Part shown: one piece after another, positions 29,944-39,805 of the stretch
How the letters are laid out: each line of letters starts with the position of its first letter
Numbering within the stretch: the stretch's first letter is position 1
DNA from: Pseudorhizobium endolithicum
Lineage (GTDB): Bacteria > Pseudomonadota > Alphaproteobacteria > Rhizobiales > Rhizobiaceae
Assembly (NCBI RefSeq): GCF_902153245.2
Contig: NZ_CABFWF030000001.1
Span: 248,001 to 312,000, forward strand
Direction of reading: 5' to 3'
Length of the DNA: 64,000 nt
Position numbers and translations under genes: made by a program
The notes under the pieces: model-generated
Told to the model about the DNA's origin: nothing
The model's database searches: none
The model's input: the letters and a program-made list of their open reading frames with translations, nothing else

Positions 29944-30726
29944 ATGCCAAGGCTTCTGACCGTCCTTTCCATGACGATGCTGCTGCTCTGCGGGTGCAGC
30001 GTTTCCGATTACGATGCCTTCGAAACCGCCTCCATCGTAAAGCCCCGCTTCCGCGACAACGATCCCGTCGACTTCGGCGGCAAGCATCCGCACAGACACG
30101 ATATCCACGGCATCGACGTCTCCAAGTGGAACGGCGACATCGACTGGCAGGCTGCCCGGAAGTCGGGCGTCTCCTTCGCTTTCATCAAGGCGACTGAAGG
30201 CAAGGACAGGATCGATTCGGCCTTCGAACGGAACTGGCGCGGTGCGGCGGCCGCAGGATTGCCGCACGCGCCCTACCACTTCTACTATTTCTGCTCGACG
30301 CCGGACGAGCAGGCGGACTGGTTCATCCGCAACGTGCCGAAGGCGGCCGTACGCCTTCCGCCCGTGCTCGACGCGGAATGGAACCACGCCTCCCCCACAT
30401 GCAAGCTGCGGCCCGACGCCACCATCGTGCGTGCAAGCCTGCAGCGTTTCATGGACCGGATCGAAGCCCATTACGGCAAGCGGCCGATCATCTACACCAC
30501 CGTCGACTTCCACCGCGACAACCTGGTCGGCCATTTCGAAGACTATCACTTCTGGGTGCGTTCGACGGCGGCCCATCCGGAAGACATTTATGCATCCCGG
30601 CGCTGGGCCTTCTGGCAATACACCGCCACCGGCATCGTGCCGGGAATCGAGGGCAATACCGATATCAACGTCTTTTCCGGCACCGAAAGGCATTGGCAGG
30701 CATGGCTCGCCTCCGCCGGAACCTGA
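29944..30726 (+). CDS. GH25 lysozyme-like lipoprotein
   Basis: The 260-residue product begins with a short signal peptide ending in LLLCGCS, a probable lipobox with Cys18, then a GH25 muramidase domain from about residue 55: GIDVSKWNGDIDW, FAFIKATEG, catalytic pair in PPVLDAEWN (Asp and Glu), and FWQYTATG near the end. GH25 enzymes cleave MurNAc-GlcNAc links and are widespread in rhizobia. It follows btaB by 95 nt and may share its transcript. Confidence 0.88.
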   Translation: MPRLLTVLSMTMLLLCGCSVSDYDAFETASIVKPRFRDNDPVDFGGKHPHRHDIHGIDVSKWNGDIDWQAARKSGVSFAFIKATEGKDRIDSAFERNWRGAAAAGLPHAPYHFYYFCSTPDEQADWFIRNVPKAAVRLPPVLDAEWNHASPTCKLRPDATIVRASLQRFMDRIEAHYGKRPIIYTTVDFHRDNLVGHFEDYHFWVRSTAAHPEDIYASRRWAFWQYTATGIVPGIEGNTDINVFSGTERHWQAWLASAGT

Positions 30727-30815
30727 GACGCATCGAGCGCGCGGCAGGCTCGCCGCCGTTCCGTCACAATGTATTTCCAGAGCATAGGCACGACCTGTTT
30801 AATCGGAGCCACCCC

Positions 30816-32000
30816 ATGTCCCTCCTCCGCCGTACCGCCGTTTCCGCCTTCGTCCTCGCCTGTCTCACCGCACCCGCGCTGGCGCAGACCTGCGGCGGTG
30901 ACCTCGAAACCTTCCTCGCCGGCGTGAAGGCTGAAGCCATAGCCAAGGGCATCCCGGCCGATGTCGCCGACAAGGCCCTGGCGGGCGCGCGGATCGACCA
31001 GAAGGTTCTCTCGCGGGACCGTGCCCAAGGGGTATTCAAACAGACCTTCCTGGAGTTCTCGCAGCGAACGGTCAGCCAGGCCCGGCTCGACATCGGCCGG
31101 CAGAAGCTGAAGCAGTACGCGGAGGTATTTCAGCGCGCCGAGCAGGAATTCGGTGTGCCCTCGGGGGTGATCGCCGCCTTCTGGGCCATGGAGACGGATT
31201 TCGGCGCCGTCCAGGGCGACTTCAACACCCGCAATGCCCTCGTCACCCTCGCCCATGATTGCCGCCGCCCGGAGTTGTTTCGCCCCCAACTCCTCGCGCT
31301 GATCGAGATGGTCCAGCATGGGGACCTCGACCCCGCCGCCAACACCGGTGCATGGGCCGGCGAGATCGGCCAGGTGCAGATGCTGCCCGAGGATATCATC
31401 GCCTATGGCGTCGACGGCGACGGCGACGGTCATGTCAACGTCAAGAGCAGTTCGCCCGACGCCATCCTGACGGCCGCCAAATTCATCCAGAGCCTCGGCT
31501 TCCGCCGCGGCGAGCCCTGGATCCAGGAGGTTACCCTGCCGGCCGACCTCGCATGGGAGAAGACCGGGCTCGGCAACGAGGTTCCGGCGAGCGACTGGTT
31601 CGCCATGGGCGTGACGCCGCGCGACGGAAACACCTCGTTCGGGCAGTTGCTCGCAGCGCTGGTGCTGCCGCAGGGCCGAAGCGGCCCGGCCTTCCTCACC
31701 TATCCCAACTTCAACATCTACCTGGAATGGAACCAGTCCTTCATCTACACCACCTCGGCCGCCTATTTCGCGACACGGCTGATGGGAGCTCCGGTATACC
31801 AGAAGGGCAATCCGCAGACCGGACTCGACGACGCTGCGATGAGGGCTCTCCAGGAGAAGCTCCAGTCGCTCGGTCACGATGTCGGCAAGATCGACGGGAT
31901 TCTCGGCTCCGGCACACGTCGCGCGGTCCAGAAGGAGCAGGCAAGGCTCGGTCTGCCGGCGGACGGCTGGCCGACGCCGGACCTTCTGCAGGCCCTCTGA
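30816..32000 (+). CDS. Lytic murein transglycosylase, MltB family
   Basis: The 394-residue product has a signal peptide (cleavage after ALA near residue 22), an SLT_2 domain (about 30-320) with the catalytic glutamate in FWAMETDFG, GEIGQVQMLP and YPNFNIYLEWNQS, and a C-terminal peptidoglycan-binding domain (about 335-394, DDAAMRALQEKLQSLG). Start ATG 30816 gives the signal peptide and follows CGGAG. The frame is open far upstream, but that overlaps the GH25 gene. Confidence 0.9.
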   Translation: MSLLRRTAVSAFVLACLTAPALAQTCGGDLETFLAGVKAEAIAKGIPADVADKALAGARIDQKVLSRDRAQGVFKQTFLEFSQRTVSQARLDIGRQKLKQYAEVFQRAEQEFGVPSGVIAAFWAMETDFGAVQGDFNTRNALVTLAHDCRRPELFRPQLLALIEMVQHGDLDPAANTGAWAGEIGQVQMLPEDIIAYGVDGDGDGHVNVKSSSPDAILTAAKFIQSLGFRRGEPWIQEVTLPADLAWEKTGLGNEVPASDWFAMGVTPRDGNTSFGQLLAALVLPQGRSGPAFLTYPNFNIYLEWNQSFIYTTSAAYFATRLMGAPVYQKGNPQTGLDDAAMRALQEKLQSLGHDVGKIDGILGSGTRRAVQKEQARLGLPADGWPTPDLLQAL

Positions 32001-32081
32001 GAACGTTTCTCCTTCGCATGATCCGGGTGGCGCCGAGCGACCGGCGCCACTATGCCTGCCAGGGCAGAGCGAGGGAGAATC

Positions 32082-33020
32082 ATGACTGCACCGGCATCCG
32101 CACAACGTTTGACATCAAAGTCCTGGTCGCTTCTGCTGCTCCTCGGCCTGATCTGGGGCGGATCCTTCTTCTTTGCCAGGATTGCCGTCCTGGAGGTTCC
32201 ACCCTTCACGCTGGTCCTGCTGCGGCTCTCGCTCGCCGCGCTGGCGCTGCACGTTTACCTGCGGGGCCGCTCCGGCCTCTACGCGACACTTCGCACGCAT
32301 TGGCGAGCGTTCACGGTGATGGGCCTCCTGAACAACGCACTGCCGCACACGCTCATCTTCTTCGGCCAGACGGAGATCGGTGCGGGCCTTGCCTCCATCC
32401 TCAACGCCACGACGCCGATCTGGACGGTGCTGATCGCCAACCGCTGGACCGTGGACGAGAAGCTGACGGGCCGCAAGGTCGCAGGCTGCATGCTGGGGCT
32501 GGCGGGCACGGTGGTGCTGATCGGTCCCGCCGTCAGTTCGGCCGCTCACGCCCCGGCATGGGCCCTTGTCCTGCCTGTGCTGGCGGCGATCTGCTACGGC
32601 TTCGCCGGAACCTTCGGCAAGCGCTTCCGCGACATCCCGGCGCCCGTGACCGCAACGGGCCAGTTAACGGCGTCCAGCCTCATCATGCTGCCGGTGGCAC
32701 TGTTTGCCGACCAGCCGTGGTCGCTGCCGCTTCCGGGCGTCCCGGCAATCCTCGCCATCCTGGGGCTCGCCCTTCTGTCTACGGCCTTCGCCTACCTGCT
32801 GTTCTTCCGGATCCTGACGCTGGCCGGCGCAACCAATACCTCGCTCGTCACGCTGCTGGTGCCTCCGAGTGCGATTCTCCTCGGCGCGCTCTTCCTCGGG
32901 GAGCGGCTTTCCGCCACCGATCTGTCAGGAATGGCCCTGATCGGTGCCGGTCTCCTTGTTCTCGATGGCCGGCTCCTCACAAGGATTTCCCGTTCACGGA
33001 CCGTTAGCAACGGCGGCTGA
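32082..33020 (+). CDS. EamA-family (DMT) transporter
   Basis: Inner-membrane transporter with ten predicted helices in two EamA repeats. The 312-residue product starts each repeat with typical patterns (LGLIWGGSFFFARIA; then LAAICYGFAGTFGK) and ends with LLGALFLGERLSATDLSGMALIGAGL. GAGGGAGA precedes ATG 32082. Substrate cannot be told from sequence; relatives export amino acids or metabolites. Confidence 0.88.
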   Translation: MTAPASAQRLTSKSWSLLLLLGLIWGGSFFFARIAVLEVPPFTLVLLRLSLAALALHVYLRGRSGLYATLRTHWRAFTVMGLLNNALPHTLIFFGQTEIGAGLASILNATTPIWTVLIANRWTVDEKLTGRKVAGCMLGLAGTVVLIGPAVSSAAHAPAWALVLPVLAAICYGFAGTFGKRFRDIPAPVTATGQLTASSLIMLPVALFADQPWSLPLPGVPAILAILGLALLSTAFAYLLFFRILTLAGATNTSLVTLLVPPSAILLGALFLGERLSATDLSGMALIGAGLLVLDGRLLTRISRSRTVSNGG

Positions 33021-33121
33021 TCCGTGCCGTTTCCTCACAGACTGTTTCGGTTGTTAACAGGCAGAGACGTTAAATTCATGTTTTATTCAGCAAAGGCGCA
33101 GCCGAGATTTTCCTTTTAAAT

Positions 33122-33158
33122 CAGCGGATTAATAGCCTAACAAAAAGAAAATCCGCTG
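33122..33158 (+). terminator. Hairpin downstream of the EamA gene
   Basis: CAGCGGATT (33122-33130) and AATCCGCTG (33150-33158) pair perfectly over 9 bp around a 19-nt A-rich loop. TTCCGTTTT follows. It lies about 100 nt after the EamA stop and before the small-protein gene. Terminator function is plausible but the T tract is interrupted. Confidence 0.4.
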
Positions 33159-33245
33159 CTTCCGTTTTGCGGTGCAGTACAAAAACCGCTTTTCAAGACG
33201 CGAAAAAACGACTTACACTGCCCTTGTCAGCACAAGGAGGCAGAC

Positions 33246-33323
33246 ATGGGACGTGCATACTCTCTGAATGTCCTGGCAGTCGGTGCAGCGTTTGTGTTCG
33301 TGGCTTCCATGCTCTTCATCTGA
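33246..33323 (+). CDS. Small single-helix membrane protein, 25 residues
   Basis: A tiny gene with an exceptionally good ribosome site (AAGGAGG, 6 nt before the ATG). The product starts MGRAYSLNV and is otherwise one hydrophobic helix (VLAVGAAFVFVASMLFI) to the C terminus. A strong terminator follows at 33390-33420, so it is probably a stand-alone transcription unit of roughly 200 nt. No function can be assigned. The combination of ribosome site, helix and terminator makes a real gene more likely than chance. Confidence 0.65.
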   Translation: MGRAYSLNVLAVGAAFVFVASMLFI

Positions 33324-33389
33324 GCGCCACAATCTCTCCGCGCCGGGACATATCTGGCATCCGTGACACTATGACAAAGGTTTGAGAGC

Positions 33390-33426
33390 AAAGAACGCAG
33401 CTTCATCGGCTGCGTTCTTTTCTTTT
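33390..33426. terminator. Bidirectional Rho-independent terminator
   Basis: AAAGAACGCAGC and GCTGCGTTCTTT form a perfect 12-bp stem around a 7-nt loop, followed by TCTTTT on the plus strand. It ends the small-protein transcript and, read on the minus strand, lies about 20 nt after the metF stop, so it can serve both. Confidence 0.85.
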
Positions 33427-33442
33427 CGGGAGGCGGCCGACA

Positions 33443-34339
33443 CTATGCGGCCGCGCCGGCCTCCGCCTGACGCTTGGAACGACCCAGCCGCTCGAGCACC
33501 GCGTTGACCAGGGGGGCCCTGTTCATCGTATAGATGTGGAAGTCGTGGACGCCACGACGCTGCAGGTCCTCGATCTGCTCCGCCGCCACATCTGCCGCCA
33601 CCTCCGCCCGTTCAAGCGGCTTTTCGTCCAGCCCGTCGAAGCGGGCATCGAGGAACGCCGGAATCGAAGCGCCGCAGCGGGAGGCGAAGCGCTTGAGCTG
33701 GGTGAGATTCTGGATCGGCATGATGCCCGGCACGACCGGGATATCGATACCCGCTGCCCGAACCTTTTCCAGGTAGCGCTCATAAAGGTCGTTGTCGAAG
33801 AAGCACTGGGTCAGTGCCCGCGCGGCGCCGGCATCGGCCTTGCGCTTCAGCGTGTCGATGTCGGTGGCAAGGTCGGCACTCTCAGGATGCATTTCCGGAT
33901 AGGCGGAGACGGAGACATCGAATTCCCCGGCTGCGCGCAAGGCCGCAACGAGTTCGGCCGTGTCGCCATAACCCTCCGGGTGCGGCACGTAGCTCGTACC
34001 GATGCCGCTTGCCGGATCGCCGCGCAGCGCGACGATGTGGCGGACGCCGGAGGTTCGGTACTCGTCGACCACCGCCTGCACCTCCCCGCGGGAAGCGTCG
34101 ACGCAGGTGAGGTGCGCCGCCGTCACCAGGGACGTCTCTCCGATCAGCCGACGGACGGTCGCGAGTGTGGGAGCCTTGGTCGAACCGCCCGCACCGTAGG
34201 TGACGGAGACGAAATCCGGATCCCAAACCGCAAGATCCTCCACGGTATCCCACAACTGCCCTTCCATCTCGGGCGAGCGCGGCGGGAAAAACTCGAAGGA
34301 AATACCGAAGGATTTCCGCGGATGCCTTGGCGATGTCAT
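33443..34339 (-). CDS. metF: Methylenetetrahydrofolate reductase (NAD(P)H)
   Basis: Flavoprotein reducing 5,10-methylene-THF to 5-methyl-THF, the methyl donor for methionine synthase (metH is at 61925). The 298-residue TIM barrel has the N-terminal FEFFPPRSPE, VTYGAGGST, HLTCVDASR, ALRGDP and QCFFD motifs of MetF. AAGGAAG precedes ATG 34339; an earlier in-frame start would overlap the regulator upstream. It lies 13 nt after an ArsR-methyltransferase regulator and is very likely co-transcribed with it. Confidence 0.95.
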   Translation of the reverse strand: MTSPRHPRKSFGISFEFFPPRSPEMEGQLWDTVEDLAVWDPDFVSVTYGAGGSTKAPTLATVRRLIGETSLVTAAHLTCVDASRGEVQAVVDEYRTSGVRHIVALRGDPASGIGTSYVPHPEGYGDTAELVAALRAAGEFDVSVSAYPEMHPESADLATDIDTLKRKADAGAARALTQCFFDNDLYERYLEKVRAAGIDIPVVPGIMPIQNLTQLKRFASRCGASIPAFLDARFDGLDEKPLERAEVAADVAAEQIEDLQRRGVHDFHIYTMNRAPLVNAVLERLGRSKRQAEAGAAA

Positions 34340-34352
34340 GGCGGTCTTCCTT

Positions 34353-35354
34353 TCAGGCTGTGGTGAGCTCTTCGGCAACGGCCTCGTCGGCAACCAGCAG
34401 GCGGCGGTCGCGGGCCAGCCAGACGGTCGCGGTCAAGGATGGTCCCCCGTGCTTGTCGGAGGTGAGGTCGATTACCTCTTCGACATCCAGACCGACCTTG
34501 GCCAGCCAGTCGGCCATCGTCTGGTGCGAGAAGCCGAGCCGCACATGGGCGTGCTCGTCGCGCAGGTATTCGAGGTCGTGCGGCGCCAGATCGACGATCA
34601 GAAGACGCCCGCCGGGCCGCAGCACACGCGCAGCCTCCGCGATTGCGCGTTCCGGCTCGTCGAGAAAGTGCAGCACCTGGTGGATCGTCACCAGATCGAA
34701 GTCCTGCCCGTCGAGGGGCAGGTTGAAGATATCTCCCTGGCGAACCGAGGCCTTCACGATACCGGCCTTGTCGAGATTCGCGCGCGCCACGGAGAGCATG
34801 TCCCGGCTCGCATCGATGCCGAGGGCACGGCGGTAGACGCCAGAGAGGAGTTGCAGGATCCATCCGGTGCCGGTGCCGAGGTCCAGCAGCGAATCGACCG
34901 GAGCCCGCCCGATCAGCCTGAGCAATGCCTTCTCGACGGCGGTATCGCTGACATGCAGGCGGCGCAGTTCGTCCCATTCGGATGCGTTACGGCTGAAATA
35001 GGCCTGCGCCCGTTCCGCCCGCACCCGTTTCACCGTCGCCAGACGCTCCCGATCGCGGACCAGGATCGGATCGTCGCCGGAAACGGATTCCAGCAGCGTC
35101 CGCACGAGCGAAGCCGCCGGGCCATCCTGCTTCAGCCGGAAATAGGCCCACGCCCCTTCCTGGTAGCGCTCGATCAGATCTTCCTCCGCCAGAAGCTTGA
35201 GATGGCGCGAGATGCGAGGCTGCGACTGGCCGAGGATTTCAGTAAGGTCGGTCACGGTCAGATCGCCGGCGCCGACGAGAGCGAGCAGCCGGAAGCGCGT
35301 GGGCTCCCCTGCCGTCTTCAGCACATCCACGAGCGTGTCGAGCGAATGTCCCAT
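34353..35354 (-). CDS. ArsR-family regulator fused to a SAM-methyltransferase-like domain (SahR-like)
   Basis: The 333-residue product has an N-terminal ArsR winged helix (about 1-90; recognition helix around LGQSQPRISRHLKLL) and a C-terminal class I methyltransferase-like domain with motif I in LLDLGTGTGWILQLL (about 160). This matches SahR, an ArsR-type repressor whose methyltransferase-like domain senses S-adenosylhomocysteine and which controls SAM-cycle genes in Proteobacteria. Adjacency to metF (13 nt) supports it. No metal-binding cysteine motif (CxC) is seen in the ArsR part. ATG 35354 is preferred over 35411, which would place the palindromic operator inside the coding region. Confidence 0.85.
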   Translation of the reverse strand: MGHSLDTLVDVLKTAGEPTRFRLLALVGAGDLTVTDLTEILGQSQPRISRHLKLLAEEDLIERYQEGAWAYFRLKQDGPAASLVRTLLESVSGDDPILVRDRERLATVKRVRAERAQAYFSRNASEWDELRRLHVSDTAVEKALLRLIGRAPVDSLLDLGTGTGWILQLLSGVYRRALGIDASRDMLSVARANLDKAGIVKASVRQGDIFNLPLDGQDFDLVTIHQVLHFLDEPERAIAEAARVLRPGGRLLIVDLAPHDLEYLRDEHAHVRLGFSHQTMADWLAKVGLDVEEVIDLTSDKHGGPSLTATVWLARDRRLLVADEAVAEELTTA

Positions 35355-35376
35355 GCCTGCCGCGTCCTCGCAATCA

Positions 35377-35400
35377 ACATATAAAGATATGTTTATATCT
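35377..35400 (-). promoter_or_regulatory. Palindromic operator of the SahR-like regulator
   Basis: Two overlapping palindromes: ACATAT-AAAG-ATATGT (35377-35392) and AGATAT-GTTT-ATATCT (35385-35400). They lie 23-46 nt upstream of the regulator start, where an autoregulatory operator for the regulator-metF operon would be. A/T-rich interrupted dyads of this type are usual for ArsR-family proteins. The same site could include the promoter -10 (TATAAA). Confidence 0.65.
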
Positions 35401-35504
35401 GATGCGTGCACGAGGCAACCCTAAAACATCAGCCGGAGCAGAAACATCAAGGGCGGGGCACCTGCAGCACCCCGCCCCCTTTCATCTCTTCATCCGTTGT
35501 TCCG

Positions 35505-37820
35505 TCAGAACTCCTGCCAATCCTCCGCAGGTGTCTGAGCCAGGGCTGCGCTGCCCACAACGGAGGAGCGACGTAAGGCTTGGGGGGCGTGACGCACCGG
35601 CGCCGCAGGAGCTTCCGAATCCGGAGCGGTCGCTGGACGCCGCATCCGAGCGGCGGTTGCCTGCAACTGCTGCACACCGTCGCCGAGGTTGAAGCGGGAC
35701 AGAAGTTCGCTGAGGGTCGCACTCTCCTGCGCAAGGCCTGCCCCTGCCGCGTTCATCTCCTCGACCATCGCGGCATTCTGCTGCGTGGCCTCGTCCATAT
35801 GGTTGACGGCGGTATTGACCTGCGCGAGCCCGGCTGCCTGCTCCTGTGCGGCAGTGGCAATGGCTTCCATGTGCATGTTGATCGTCTGAACGAGCTGCTC
35901 AATGGTGCCGAGGCCCTCGCCCGTGTTGCTGACCAGCCGCACGCCGTCACCGACGGCCACGGCAGAGCTGTCGATGAGGCTCTTGATCTCCTTGGCGGCA
36001 TTGGCCGACCGCTGCGCAAGCTCGCGGACCTCCTGAGCCACGACCGCAAAGCCCTTGCCGGCCTCGCCCGCACGGGCCGCCTCGACGCCGGCATTGAGGG
36101 CCAGCAGGTTGGTCTGGAAGGCGATCTCGTCAATGACCGAGATGATCTGGCCGATCTGCTTGGAGGATTGCTCGATCCGCTCCATGGCGGTGACCGCATC
36201 GCGGACGACCTTTCCGGACTGGTCGGCCTTGGTGCGCGCCTCCCTTGCGACGTCCCGCGCCTGATCGGTGCGTCGGGAGGTCGAGCTGACATTCGAGGTG
36301 ATTTCCTCAAGAGCGGCGGCGGTTTCCTCCAGGGACGCCGCCTGCTGCTCCGTTCGCCGCGCCAGGTTGTCCGAAGCTTCCGAGATTTCCCTGGACCCGC
36401 CGGTGACGGTGGAAACCGATCTGCCGACCCTGAGCAGGGCCTGGCGCAACTGATCGACCGAGGTGTTGAAGTCGTGGCGAAGCGGCTCGAATTGCGACGC
36501 AAAGGGCTTGTCGATCTGGCAAAGCATGTCTCCACGCGCCAGCTGCCGCAGTCCCGCGGCCAGGGCGCCGGTCGCCTGGTTGAGCCGGATCTCGGCCTCC
36601 TGCTCGGCAATGCGCTGCATCTCCTCGCGCTCCGCCGCCGCCCGGCGCCGCGTGGCCTCCGCCTCGATCTCAAGGTCGCCATTGCGGATGGCCGCCCGAC
36701 GGAAAATCTCCACCGCCTGTTCCATCTCGCCGATCTCATCCTTGCGGCCCGACGCCATATCGACGGACCCGATCTCCCCGCCGGCAAGACGGGCCATGTA
36801 TTGCACGAGCCGGTTCAATGGCTTCACGACGGTCATCGCCATCAGCACCGAAAGACCGACGGCCAGCAGAACAGCGCCCGTGCATGCCACCGCGATGGCA
36901 ATCAGGCTGCGCAGTGCCTGCTCCGCATCGCTGGTTGCAGTCGTGGATATCCGAGCGAGGGTGTCGTCTTCGATGAGCTTCATCGCATCGATGCGCCGCG
37001 TGGCCGTGGAGAACCAGAGGTCGCTGTCCATGTCTGAGATATCCGCCCCGGCGCCGTTGATCACCAGCCGCTCCCTCATGGACGCCAGGCTTCCGACAGC
37101 GTTCTCAAGCTGGCGGCGATACTCCTGCGCCAACGGGGAGTCCTGGGACGCCAGGAAGGCGCCCATCAACGCCTCCTGCCCTCCGGCTATGGCCGCAAAG
37201 GCCTGGAAGCGCGCCGGATCGACCCTGCCGGCGGTGATGAAGCCGTTGCCGAGAGCCCGCTCCTGCCCTGCAAGCTCCTTGGCCTGCAGAAGCTGCATGT
37301 AGGCGCCCATCGCCGTCGAAACTTCCGCATTCGCTTCCATGCGAAGCAGATCGCCCGACAGCGAGATCAACCGCGCTATCGTGTCGGTATAGAACGCGAA
37401 TGATTCCGCTGCGGACGTGGAAAGCGCGTCGATGGACGCACGCGTTGCGCGCAGCCGTGACAGTTCGTCCTCCATTCCGGTCGCCAGAGCACCATCTCCG
37501 ATGGCGGAGAGCTTTTCGCCGAGACCGAGGAAGCCGCCGATCGCCGTATCCGTGGATGTCCGCGCCTCGCGCAGCTGGCTTGCACCCCTCTGACCTTGGG
37601 AGCCGATGAACCCGGCCGTGAGGCCACGCTCGACCTGGAGACGATGGACCATATTGCCCACGGCGGACAGGCCGTCGCTCACCGTCATGACCTGATTCAT
37701 GTTCTGGTAGGTACGCCACCTGTCCCCGATCTGGGCGTAGGCGAAATAGACGACGGCAAGCAACGGAAAGGCCACCGCGGCAAGGAGCCGGCGGCTGATT
37801 GAAACATCCACAAGTCGCAT
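35505..37820 (-). CDS. Methyl-accepting chemotaxis protein with NIT sensor domain
   Basis: Transmembrane chemoreceptor of 771 residues: membrane helix 1 (about 10-30), a periplasmic domain resembling the NIT nitrate/nitrite-sensing domain (about 35-290, with [16 protein letters not shown]), helix 2 (about 305-330), HAMP ([16 protein letters not shown]), a second HAMP-like stretch, and the MCP signalling domain with the hairpin tip [20 protein letters not shown]. The last five residues, DWQEF, fit the CheR/CheB-docking pentapeptide pattern xWxxF. ATG 37820 follows GGAG; 16 upstream codons were excluded. No che genes are nearby. Confidence 0.92.
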   Translation of the reverse strand: MRLVDVSISRRLLAAVAFPLLAVVYFAYAQIGDRWRTYQNMNQVMTVSDGLSAVGNMVHRLQVERGLTAGFIGSQGQRGASQLREARTSTDTAIGGFLGLGEKLSAIGDGALATGMEDELSRLRATRASIDALSTSAAESFAFYTDTIARLISLSGDLLRMEANAEVSTAMGAYMQLLQAKELAGQERALGNGFITAGRVDPARFQAFAAIAGGQEALMGAFLASQDSPLAQEYRRQLENAVGSLASMRERLVINGAGADISDMDSDLWFSTATRRIDAMKLIEDDTLARISTTATSDAEQALRSLIAIAVACTGAVLLAVGLSVLMAMTVVKPLNRLVQYMARLAGGEIGSVDMASGRKDEIGEMEQAVEIFRRAAIRNGDLEIEAEATRRRAAAEREEMQRIAEQEAEIRLNQATGALAAGLRQLARGDMLCQIDKPFASQFEPLRHDFNTSVDQLRQALLRVGRSVSTVTGGSREISEASDNLARRTEQQAASLEETAAALEEITSNVSSTSRRTDQARDVAREARTKADQSGKVVRDAVTAMERIEQSSKQIGQIISVIDEIAFQTNLLALNAGVEAARAGEAGKGFAVVAQEVRELAQRSANAAKEIKSLIDSSAVAVGDGVRLVSNTGEGLGTIEQLVQTINMHMEAIATAAQEQAAGLAQVNTAVNHMDEATQQNAAMVEEMNAAGAGLAQESATLSELLSRFNLGDGVQQLQATAARMRRPATAPDSEAPAAPVRHAPQALRRSSVVGSAALAQTPAEDWQEF

Positions 37821-38019
37821 GAAAGCACTCCATAAGCAGGCTTCATGCCGGCAGGCTCTGCGCGTCATGCGCGGCTCGGAATAAGCGACCCGGACGTTAA
37901 GAAGAGACTAAGAAATACAACCGCAAGGAAATATCCCGCCTTGCGAATGACAATTGTCAATTGTCGCACCAGTATATTGCTACCAGTTTGAGATGCCGCA
38001 AATACGGCCGTCCGCAGCA

Positions 38020-38055
38020 GTCGTGCCACAGGCATCCGAGCGCCTGCGGCACGAC
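38020..38055 (-). terminator. Hairpin downstream of ettA
   Basis: GTCGTGCCACAGGC (38020-38033) and GCCTGCGGCACGAC (38042-38055) form a 14-bp stem, with a G-U pair on the minus strand, around an 8-nt loop. It lies 12 nt after the ettA stop. No T run follows, so it may be a processing or Rho-linked end. Confidence 0.45.
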
Positions 38056-38067
38056 CATGCGACTGAA

Positions 38068-39717
38068 TCAGCGTGTCAGTCGCTTGTAGGTCACACGCTT
38101 CGGATTGACCGATTCGGGGCCGAGGCGGCGGATCTTGTCCTGCTCGTAGTCCTCGAAATTGCCCTCGAACCATTCGACATGGCTGTCACCCTCGAAAGCC
38201 AGGATATGGGTTGCGAGGCGGTCCAGGAACATGCGGTCGTGGCTGATGATGACGGCGCAGCCGGCGAAGTTTTCCAGTGCGTCCTCGAGGGCCGACAGCG
38301 TTTCGGTGTCGAGGTCGTTGGTCGGCTCGTCGAGCAGCAGCACGTTGCCGCCGGCCTTCAGCATCTTGGCGAGATGTACGCGGTTGCGCTGCCCTCCCGA
38401 CAGGTTGCCCACCTTCTGCTGCTGGTCGCCGCCCTTGAAGTTGAAGGCGCCGCAATAGGCGCGGGAATTCATCTCGTACTTGCCGAGCTTGATGATGTCG
38501 TTGCCGCCGGAGATCTCTTCCCAGACATTCTTGTTGCCGTCGAGCGAGTCGCGGCTCTGGTCGACATAGCCGAGGTGGACGGTATCACCAATGCGAATGT
38601 CGCCGCTATCGGGCTTTTCCTGGCCGGTGATCATCCTGAAGAGCGTCGTCTTGCCGGCGCCGTTCGGGCCGATCACACCGACGATGCCGCCGGGCGGCAG
38701 CTTGAAGGACAGGTTTTCGAAGAGCACGCGGCCGTCATAGGCCTTGGTGATGTTCTCCGCCTCGATGACGACATTGCCGAGACGCTCTCCGACCGGGATG
38801 ATGATCTGGGCTTCGCCGGGACGACGATTTTCGGCCGCGGCCACCAGTTCGTCATAGGCGCGAATACGGGCCTTCGACTTCGCCTGGCGGGCCTTTGGGC
38901 TCGAAGCGATCCACTCCTGCTCGCGCGACAGAGCCTTCTGGCGACTGCCTTCCTCACGCTCTTCCTGCGCCAGGCGCTTCGCCTTGGCCTGCAGATACGC
39001 GGAATAGTTGCCTTCGTAAGGAATGCCACGGCCTCGGTCGAGTTCGAGGATCCAGCCGGTGACGTTGTCGAGGAAGTAGCGGTCGTGGGTGACCATCAGG
39101 ATGGCGCCCGGATATTCGCGCAGGTGCTTTTCGAGCCAGGCGATTGTCTCGGCGTCGAGATGGTTGGTCGGCTCGTCGAGCAGCAGCAGGTCGGGCTGGC
39201 GCAACAACAACTGGCAGAGCGCGACGCGGCGCTTCTCACCACCCGAGAGGTTGTCGATCGTCGCATCACCCGGCGGGCAGCGCAGGGCCTCCATCGCCAT
39301 CTCGACCTGGCTTTCGAGGTCCCAGAGGTTCTGGCTGTCGATGATGTCCTGGAGCTTGGCTCCCTCTTCCGCCGTCTCGTCGGAATAATTCATCATCAAC
39401 TCGTTGTAGCGGTCGAGGATCGCCTTCTTGTCGGCCACGCCTTCCATCACGTTGCCGAAGACGTTCAGCGCCGGATCGAGCTGCGGCTCCTGCGGCAGGT
39501 AGCCGAGCGTCGCCCCTTCGGCGAGCCAGGCTTCGCCCGTGTATTCCTTGTCGAGCCCGGCCATGATCTTCAGCACCGTCGACTTACCCGCACCGTTCGG
39601 GCCGAGGATGCCGATCTTGGCGTCCGGATAGAAGGACAGGTGGATGTTCTCGAGGATCTTCTTGTTGCCGTAGGACTTGTTCAGTCCGGCCATGTGATAG
39701 ATGAACTGGCGTGCCAT
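38068..39717 (-). CDS. ettA: Energy-dependent translational throttle protein EttA (ABC-F)
   Basis: Soluble ABC-F ATPase that binds the ribosomal E site and gates translation by energy charge. The 549-residue product has two ABC domains: Walker [10 protein letters not shown] (about 39) and GPNGAGKTT (about 345), signatures LSGGEKRR and LSGGQRNR, Walker [13 protein letters not shown] and [12 protein letters not shown], and the linker [11 protein letters not shown] typical of EttA. Length fits the family and no membrane segments are present. Confidence 0.95.
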   Translation of the reverse strand: MARQFIYHMAGLNKSYGNKKILENIHLSFYPDAKIGILGPNGAGKSTVLKIMAGLDKEYTGEAWLAEGATLGYLPQEPQLDPALNVFGNVMEGVADKKAILDRYNELMMNYSDETAEEGAKLQDIIDSQNLWDLESQVEMAMEALRCPPGDATIDNLSGGEKRRVALCQLLLRQPDLLLLDEPTNHLDAETIAWLEKHLREYPGAILMVTHDRYFLDNVTGWILELDRGRGIPYEGNYSAYLQAKAKRLAQEEREEGSRQKALSREQEWIASSPKARQAKSKARIRAYDELVAAAENRRPGEAQIIIPVGERLGNVVIEAENITKAYDGRVLFENLSFKLPPGGIVGVIGPNGAGKTTLFRMITGQEKPDSGDIRIGDTVHLGYVDQSRDSLDGNKNVWEEISGGNDIIKLGKYEMNSRAYCGAFNFKGGDQQQKVGNLSGGQRNRVHLAKMLKAGGNVLLLDEPTNDLDTETLSALEDALENFAGCAVIISHDRMFLDRLATHILAFEGDSHVEWFEGNFEDYEQDKIRRLGPESVNPKRVTYKRLTR

Positions 39718-39805
39718 GAATTGAATGCTCCAGGCGGGAATGGAAGTTGCCGCTATGTAGGCGAAATGCGCCGCGGGGGCAATGCGGGCACACGGAGGGG
39801 ACGCG

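Noticed and set aside
30378..30815. N-terminal extension of the MltB-family protein into the GH25 gene
   Set aside because: The signal peptide at 30816 shows the true start.
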